Below, piece after piece: positions 56,291 through 64,000 of a DNA stretch of 64,000 nucleotides. Location: NCBI GenBank assembly GCA_028023455.1, contig JAQFVV010000182.1:124001-188000 (forward strand). Reading direction: 5' to 3'. The position numbers and the translations under genes were made by a program. The notes beneath the pieces were generated by a model. The model was given only the letters and a program-made list of their open reading frames with translations. It did no database searches and was not told where the DNA came from. Each line of letters starts with the position of its first letter. The stretch's first letter is position 1. This stretch comes from Epiperipatus broadwayi (lineage: Eukaryota > Onychophora > Udeonychophora > Euonychophora > Peripatidae).

Positions 56291-57299
56291 AAATTATATC
56301 TGGCTTAAGTATATAGACTATACTTACAATTCAGATATTATATATAGGATTAAAAAAAAATTATTGACACTTGTTCTATTTCTTAAAAACAAGTTGTTGT
56401 TTTTTCTAAATAAGCAAACAAATTATTTATGATTTTTTTTCTATCGTTATTATCATAATAAATCAATTGAAAAGTTTTTAAAAAAAATCTAATAAGTAGT
56501 TTTTCGTTTTAAGTAATGTTCACGTAAGCGTAATTTGAATGTTAAATGTTGATTACAATTTCCAATGTTTTAATTTTTAATAAAAACAAATAAGCTTTTA
56601 ATGTACATTAAATAAAAACAATAGGATACAATTTAGTTTAATGATGTGAATCAAATATTTTCTATATTATTTAATTAAATAACATGCTTTAAATAACATG
56701 GTTTTAACTTGGATAAAGTTACATTAAAAATTCTTTTATAATATCATAATTGTTTGGTTTTTTTTAAAAAGATTGAATGATTTTATATTTGTTAAATTGT
56801 TTTACTTTTTTTGATTATTTATATAAGTCTATACGTAGGATGCAAGAAAGACCTGGGAGACACAAGTTTGATAATTTCAAATTTTTTTTAGACAAAACAG
56901 ACTATAATTTGAACAATTGGAAAAAAAAAACAGACAAAAAACATTCAATCATTGTGGTTTATAATTCACTATTACTATTCATCTATAAAATTGAATGTTT
57001 AACATTTGTTATAAATCAATGGCTATACATAGATATAGCCACCCCTACTAAACAAATATGATCTTCCAACTCTAAGATAAAAAAAAGATTTTAAAAAATT
57101 CTCTAAAACTGAGTTTTGTTCTGTGAATCACAAATGCATCCACTTATAGAATATGGAGGCCATTTTTCTATATATTTAATATTTTGCCATGCCATACTTT
57201 AACTTGTTTTGAGAAAACTTATTTTTCTGAAATACTCTAATATCATGACTAAATATAGCTCTCCAAAGTATACTATTTTCTTCCATAACTTTTTAATGG
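56291..57299. other. AT-rich sequence, nothing firmly recognised
   Basis: About 1 kb. The 94-codon frame 56777-57061 is low-complexity and unassigned. Confidence 0.45.
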
Positions 57300-57854
57300 G
57301 AAAAAATCGGCATTGGATTTTATTAGAATGTCTTTGAAATAATTCTATTTCTTCTACAAAAACCATACTCAAATATTTTAATAAAGCACCATTTTAGGAA
57401 GTCTTGTATTGTTCAGTTATTTTGTATGTCCAATCCATCAAATATGTGATTACATTAGAGAATTCTGTAATATCACATCCAGGAGGTTCTGCCATTGTAT
57501 TTTTAAAGTTTTACAGAACATTCTTGAATGAAACTTTTCCAGTGCTTTATTGCATTAATTAGGTATTAAAGTTTTACTTCTCTACATATATTTCCCTGTG
57601 ATTAAATATTCTATTTTTTAGCTTTTAAAAGCAGCAGAATATTGGAGTCTGTGCTGCAGCCCAGCATCAATATTCACCTTTTTATTTATAAAACCAGCAA
57701 GATGTTTAAATTGGTTTACATTCCCAAGTTGACAACTATCAAAGTTAAAAGCTGCTGAAGATTTTTCTTTCATCACTGACACTGATAAAGAACTTGAGTT
57801 TTTTGCATTATGTGGGGAACAAAGATACTTTATCAATGGTGACACTGTTATCAT
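57250..57854 (-). pseudogene. RTE-like LINE RT C-terminus (relic)
   Basis: The minus-strand frame 57854-57618 ends VNQFKHLAGFINKKVNIDAG, LQHRLQYSAAFKS, matching the VxxFxYLGxxIxxxGxIxxxIxxRIxxAxxxF segment after the RT palm. Further left (to ~57250) come FCKTLKIQWQN, NNTRLPKMVLY and NYFKDILIKSN, matching the RILRIKWQD, DDRLPKxxLYGEL and RFKDxLKxxL end of the same protein. The order and spacing are right; the frame is broken several times. The matching 3'-terminal module was also found, more decayed, at 33.3-34.0 kb, from a different subfamily. Confidence 0.65.
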
Positions 57855-58500
57855 TATAATTAATAAAATTTATATGTAAAAAAAAGTTAGAGTTCTGAAT
57901 CACTGCATTGTTAGAAATACATTCTGATTGTAAATATTTTTTTAAATATAAGATGTTTACTTCTTACTTAGTCTTATGATAATTACTTAAAATATCTACA
58001 ATACATAATTATATAATCTGTTATTGCACTAAACTGAATAGATTGCTGCCACATGACCATAATAATTAATAAAATTCATATGTAAATGAAAATGTTCAGA
58101 TTTTCAAGTCACTTTTATTTAAATATTCCAATTTATATTTAAAAAATGACACATTAATATCAATAATTACTTTAAAAATAAACTTATTTTTAAAATATTG
58201 CCTCATAATAATTACTGTAATTCAATAGTATATTAGATAATCGTTGTTTAGCAGGTAATAGTATTTATCAGTCATATTTTATAAATACCATTTCTTTTTG
58301 GGCATAATGCAATACTATAGTGTCAGTCTCTGTGGTTTTGTATTCTAGAATCAATCCCAATGCTATCTCAAATATATGGTTTTTTTTTAATTTTGATATC
58401 TTTTTTTAATAATACCAATATTATTCTTTTATATGTTTTACTAATCTGTTTTTTTTTTTTTAGATTTGGACCTTCATGGAGTTTGTTACTTAGCTAAAAA
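57840..58500. repeat. Diverged dispersed repeat, copy 2 (partner at 2.15-2.72 kb)
   Basis: See the 2150-2720 entry. Here the ATAATTAATAAAATTYATATG block occurs twice (57856 and 58064, 208 bp apart), suggesting an internal duplication. Ends near ATTTGGACCTTCATGGAGTT. Confidence 0.6.
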
Positions 58501-60133
58501 CTTCAAATTAAAAAAAAAAAACAGAAATAGTAAAAAATACAATTTTTAAAAAAGATCTGTGTCAAAATATTTAATTCTTAACAAATTTCCTTTAAAAGCT
58601 TATATTTATCATGAAATTTCACAATGTTTAAGAAAATTACATACCTCAATAATGTGATAATCTTGAAAGTCCAAATTAGCAATTTTAATGCTTAACAGCT
58701 ATTAATATTTAGTATATATTTTAACCAAAACAAGGTCAGTTGAAACGGTCGTCAATAATATAGAAGTGCGACTGATAACATAACTTGCAATTGCCACATA
58801 CAAGTTGTTTATATTTCTGCATAAGCTAAAACTATTCTATACCTTAAAAATCGATTCAAATTTAGTAAAATAATAAATAAATTTCTCAGGGTTATTCAAT
58901 AATATATGTACTCTTAGTCTTATTCTACTTTAATAAAAATATTTTGCAAATATGTTTCTTACTATAACAACTAATCAAGAGTAACTTAATCTGTGTTTTA
59001 CACTAAGGCTAGCAATTTTAAATATAAAGTTGACTAATGATTTATCTCAGGGATATGTAAAATAAGAAAAAAATGCATTCCTGGAAAATGTATATACTTA
59101 TCTTAGACTAAGGCAATGTAAATGGGATTATGTACAAAATCTTATCCAATACTTTTATATCACAGATAGCATCAGTACAATAATGATGTATTTGATCCAA
59201 ATAGATTTTATGTGTAATATAATATCTCAAATATGATCTTTATCTCATGAATATGTAGAGACAATGTTTTTTTAATAATGACAAAAGAGAAATATTAAAA
59301 ATTAACAATATACTTTATTCCACAATATAAAATAAATTATAAAACAAATAATAACAATAAAAAAATTATATAAAATGAGTAATAAATATGAATATTTATT
59401 TCCTAAATCTAATTCTAAACTTGGTATATGAAAAGTGTATTATCATACAGTGTTGCAATGACACTAACATCAAATAGAAATAAGCTGTTTATTATTTCAA
59501 AATAACCCTCAATTCAAATATTGGAAGATAATAATCATTATCATAATGATCAATGATAAATGCTTTATGTGGTCTTTAATTAGTTTGTTTCACTAACTAA
59601 CAAATTATTAATCAACCTCACTTAATAATACTTGAGAAGTTTTCACTCTTTTAAAAAAAGCAAGTACAATTATTGCTTAGCATAACTAAATGATATTTAT
59701 GACATAAGGTTTATTTATTTCATCTCAAGATCTTTTACTGGATTCATTTGCAGGCTTAAGCATAGAAGTGATACTCTACTAACAAAATATAACTAGATCA
59801 TTAAGATGCCTGTTTGCATACTATATAACATTTAAAAATTAATACTAATATACAAGAGTAATGTGTAAAATACTCCTTACAGTCCTACTTATCTACATAA
59901 GGTTGATTAACTCTATTTAACTTTGAGATTGAAACTTAAAAATTCATAAAACATAATAATTGCAATATAGCAAAGTTCTATATAAGTTTAATAGTTACTT
60001 GAATTTTACAAGCTAAACCTAAGGTAAATCACACTTAATCCTATTCAATATCATCAATAATATTAAACAAAAATATTACTTGAACATTAGTATAATAATA
60101 TATGAAGAAACTGTTATATTCTTTATTCCATTA
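58501..60133. other. AT-rich sequence, nothing recognised
   Basis: 1.6 kb of AT-rich DNA without supported features. Confidence 0.5.
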
Positions 60134-60240
60134 ATAATAATAATAGTAGTAGTAGTAGTAGTAGTGGTAGTAGTAATAGTAGATAGTAGTAGTAGTAGCA
60201 GTAATAGTAATAATAACAACAACAGTAGCAACAACAACAA
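60134..60240. repeat. Compound (TAA/TAG/AAC)n microsatellite
   Basis: TAATAATAATAG then TAG units with interruptions (GTGG, TAGATAG, CAG), then AACAACAACAG units. Confidence 0.9.
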
Positions 60241-63200
60241 CTAAGAAAAAAAGCAATTATAATAAAGTGCATTAAATAATCCATTGATTTATATTCCTAT
60301 GGTTATAATGATTTAAATATTTATTCCAATGAAATACTGATACTTGAGAGTATTCTTGAGAATTCACAAATACTTTTAAAATAATGGCACCAAAGGTAAT
60401 GTAAAGCACAATTAATTTCATTTGTAATATTTTTTTTTCAGGAAGAGAATATAAAATTTAATAAATTCCACTTAGCATATTCGTTAATCTAAGATAACTT
60501 ACATTCAACACATTAATCCATTTTAAAGTTTGTTTCTAGATTTAATGTTTATTCTATTTAGTATTTGCATTGATAACTCATAATTCATGAATGTCATTTA
60601 AATATTTACCATTAATAGTCCATTATACATTTAAATGTATTTAAATATTTAATGTTAATAATCCATAACACATTTTTTATGCACTGTAGACAAATTCATT
60701 ATTTATTACATGCATCAATTTAATCTATTTGAAAAGATGTTACTTTAGCCAAAGGATTAGCATTCAATATTTATTTGATTTGATGTTTATAATTAATCCA
60801 TTCATTTATAGATCTTTAATCAATGTTGCTAATAGTTCTGATCGAATATATGATCAAGAAAATAATTTGATATCCATAAACAAAGTGATTTTATTAATTT
60901 TTGAATTAAAGTTCGGCATTTGTCCAAACAATAAAGTTTATGGCAGCAAATTTGAGCTGAAAAATGATTATTCAAAAATTTTCCTTCTATAATTAATTAA
61001 AGATGATATAAATTCGCAATATTAAAAGTAATATAATTTTCCACATATATCAATTATTTACTATTACTTTCAATTGAAAAAGTCTAGCAGTTTATTTTGA
61101 AGTTGTTAGACAGCATTCTATAAGCCGAGTTATCCATTTTCCATTAATAGTTGACTGCAATAAATAATATTTCTTCAAATAATAATTAATGAATTAATCA
61201 ATGATGGTTTCTGTTGTTTTTCATCTTGATCTTAGTATAATGAGTAGAAGTCATTTTGCCTAGCAAAGACAAAATTCCTAGATTGGTTAGTCTAGCAGAT
61301 CATGATATAGATGGCAAACAAAAGGGCTATTTAAAATTTTAACCTGCTTAGATTCTGATTGCAATAAACTTTAGTATAGACTGTCTGTTTTTTTCAAAAT
61401 CCAGCTTTTATATCCATTTAATTAGTTGATATCTGGATTTAATATATTTCCCATGCATTGAGGTTTCCCGCTTTTTCTGGGAAAATTTGAAATGGTTGTC
61501 AAAGTTATTGTCAGACAGACAATAGACACTAAGATTTTTTTAATCAATGTGGTAAAACTTTATGAACAAAGTTTAAAAATGAAGAAAAAGAAAATAATTA
61601 CTGCAATCTTTCTTAATTGCTTCACTTTTGTTTTCAGATTTTAAAATAATATTACAATTATTTATTTAAAATAAATAAATTGTAAACTACAATGTTCTCA
61701 GATATTTATTTCAATTAAATTTAAATTGATCTTTTAATAAATAATATGATCTAATAAATATTCTAACAAACAATCAATTTTTGCTAAATCTAAACACGTA
61801 AGCTTTCACACACTCATGCACATAAAATATAAAATGTAAGAACTATTTATTCTACTCTTAAATAAAAATGTAATCTGAAATATAATTGCTTTATTTGTTT
61901 AGTATTGTAAAGTTAAATTTATAATTGTATTCTATATTTCTATATTAAATTATTTATTTTATGATATGTGAATACCTCTATTTATTTATACAGTTTGATA
62001 GATTTATTCCTTCATAAAAATAATGACAAAATAATATACGCACTTTTTTTTTCATACAAATATACAAGTATTGATCATAAAATCTGCTTGGTAAGACATT
62101 TAAAAATGCTTTATAAAGTTATATTTTTTCTTAAGCATTAGTAACAGACTATTTTTTTTTACTTAATATTGATTATATTCTATGCTATGCAATCAATGAT
62201 AGCACTGAATATATTTATTTATCTATATAAATTAGAGTCAATACAATTTTTACAGTTTTTAATTTATAATAGCCAGTTTACAGAAAAATCTGTTAGATTA
62301 CAATGTAGTAGATACTTTTTTTAAAAAGGTATACCAATTCTTCTTATGAGTATAAAAAGAATAAAACCTATTTTAACGCAACTCTGACTTAGTGTATTAA
62401 TCTATGATCTGTTCAAAATCTGCACTAACTATAATGTAATGTATTAAATACCATTGTTTTGAGTGTGGATGCAATAATGTTTCTTTACCACAATTATACA
62501 CAAATATATATAAAAATAGAGGTGGGAAGGGGAATAAAGATTATTTTAATTAATTTTTTTAATAATTTGTGTTTTTAATTTTGTTTGTGATTATACAAAT
62601 TGTATGACTTTATTTATAATTATAATAATCAATTAATTAGTTAATTGTGTAATTCAAAATATTTGACTTTAAAATATCAGAAGATAATCATAAAATATTC
62701 AATTACCATGAAGATTAATTAATTTCATAAAGAAATTAACATATTAACATAACGATATATTATTATACCTATAGTGAAAGTGTATTTATGTCATCACCAG
62801 TAGCAGTCTGTAATCTACTATGACCATTTCAAGTTCAGAAAAAAAAAAAAAAGCAAAGAATAGATATTTATCAAACAGAAAAAAAAATCAGTCAAAATTG
62901 CTGTGTATACAGTTGGTGCATAGAAATATAGTTTCACAATCACCCAATCTATTAGAGGCATATAAATTCTGGTTTCTGTACTAACCTAAATGACTAAAAA
63001 ACACTAAGCTGAAGAAAGAAAATAGAAGACAATGAGAGAAAAAATAGTGATGTTTAATTTAATTATAAATATTTCTTAATAATTATTAGTAAATTAAATT
63101 AAGAATGCAGCTTTCATTCATCTTTAGTATAATTATTAGAATTAGTGGGAGAAAAATTATAAGCTATTTATCTAATGTGCAAATTCCAGTATAGAATTAA

Positions 63201-64000
63201 ATACCCTTCTCTCTGTTAATCGTTTCTTTGTTTAATCAGGATTTTTTTTTTAAAAAAGAAAAAAACTATAAACTTTTTGCTTCATTAATGATATTATTTA
63301 TACATAAAATTTCTCATTAATATTCAAATTCTTCCAATGAGGTTCATGATATTGCTCAGATTTTTTTCTCTAATCAGCCTGGCTCTGATCACTACAATTT
63401 GATTTCTGTGTAACTTTTTGTCTCTTTATAATCAATTGACAAAATTATGGTAACCCACTTTCAAGCATAATCCTATTCCAATCTCTCTTCCAATGAAAAC
63501 CAATATCTTCTGCCCATAAGACAAGTATGAACACATGTAAGTCAGAAGCACAGTCACCATTTAATCCATATTTTGTCAATGTCTATTTTAATAAAATTTG
63601 AATAATTTATTTCAGTTACGACCTTTCAAAAGAAATCACAACAGTATTTGCATAGATTTTTTGTATATGCAAAATTTTACTTTTGTTTTTCTAATAGCAA
63701 TTCATCACCTATAGATAGATATATGATGCTTACCATAATCATGAGCCAATTGGGTTTTTGTAATGAACAGATTTGCCTGCATTTGACTAAATCCATTTAA
63801 GACTTACTTTTTAGTTTAAAATAAAGATAACCATAATCACAAGCATCCATAAGAGTATGACTATTGCAAACTAGCAACATATTATATGATATTATAATTG
63901 TATGCTTTATTTAAACAATCAACTTTGAGATTATTCAAATTTTTCTGCTCTAGAACAAGTTTAATGACTGTAAAAGCACATGATCATCATAAAATATTTT
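60241..64000. other. AT-rich sequence, nothing recognised
   Basis: The last 3.8 kb hold no recognisable coding sequence, palindrome or shared repeat. The 87-codon frame at 60729-60992 is AT-biased and unassigned. 63290-63600 is slightly less AT-rich without a match. Confidence 0.45.

Overview
This window looks like a strongly AT-rich (by eye about three quarters A+T) invertebrate-type metazoan genome. I found no convincing host gene: no intron-exon structure, no rRNA, no intact tRNA. What can be read is a dense layer of decayed mobile elements separated by anonymous AT-rich DNA. Families recognised from protein motifs are Tx1/L1-type, CR1/Jockey-type and RTE-type LINEs, Penelope-like elements (PLEs) with GIY-YIG domains, two Ty3/gypsy LTR retrotransposons, mariner, a Merlin (IS1595-like DDE) transposon, and several terminal-inverted-repeat or foldback elements without a recognisable protein. 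This mix suggests an invertebrate; the species cannot be named from the sequence.

Layout. 0.2-1 kb: 3' end of a Tx1-like LINE. 2.2-8.2 kb: dispersed repeats, a tandem hammerhead-ribozyme pair, a second ~0.4-kb tandem dimer, a PLE GIY-YIG fragment. 10.1-13.3 kb: a mariner relic and a head-to-head inverted pair of PLEs. 14.7-23.2 kb: a CR1/Jockey LINE (- strand) with a long (TAA)n tail, an unassigned LINE-like GC-richer tract, and a nearly full-length decayed Tx1-like LINE (+ strand). 23.6-28.7 kb: Ty3/gypsy family 1, internally deleted, with a Merlin inserted in its 5' LTR, followed by a tail-to-tail LTR pair and a head-on integrase/gag junction. 29.2-31.7 kb: another ~421-bp tandem hammerhead-like repeat and a second mariner. 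33.3-34 kb: an RTE-like LINE relic. 39-39.6 kb: a repeat with the best hammerhead ribozyme. 42.3-44.5 kb: a 57-bp-arm palindrome with hammerhead cores on both strands, and a foldback transposon. 47.9-54.6 kb: Ty3/gypsy family 2 (- strand) with both LTRs and a nested 1.73-kb TIR element. 55.9-58.5 kb: an inverted pair of hammerhead repeats, an RTE-like LINE relic and a dispersed repeat. The rest, including 60.3-64 kb, is unannotated AT-rich sequence.

The most interesting theme is hammerhead-ribozyme-like repeats. At least three sequence families (A at 3 kb; B at 29 kb; C at 39, 56 and, as a tail fragment, 7 kb) plus a palindrome at 42 kb carry type-I hammerhead folds with very short, self-complementary stem III. 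Families A and B are arranged as ~420-bp direct repeats, and a fourth decayed tandem at 6.2-7.0 kb has a ~400-418-bp unit. That is the architecture known for retrozymes and for PLE pseudo-LTRs, in which two ribozymes would release a monomer RNA. The PLE at 12 kb, the palindrome at 42 kb and family C at 56 kb are also all head-to-head inverted dimers, suggesting a shared way of being formed. These are sequence-based inferences; no activity is shown.
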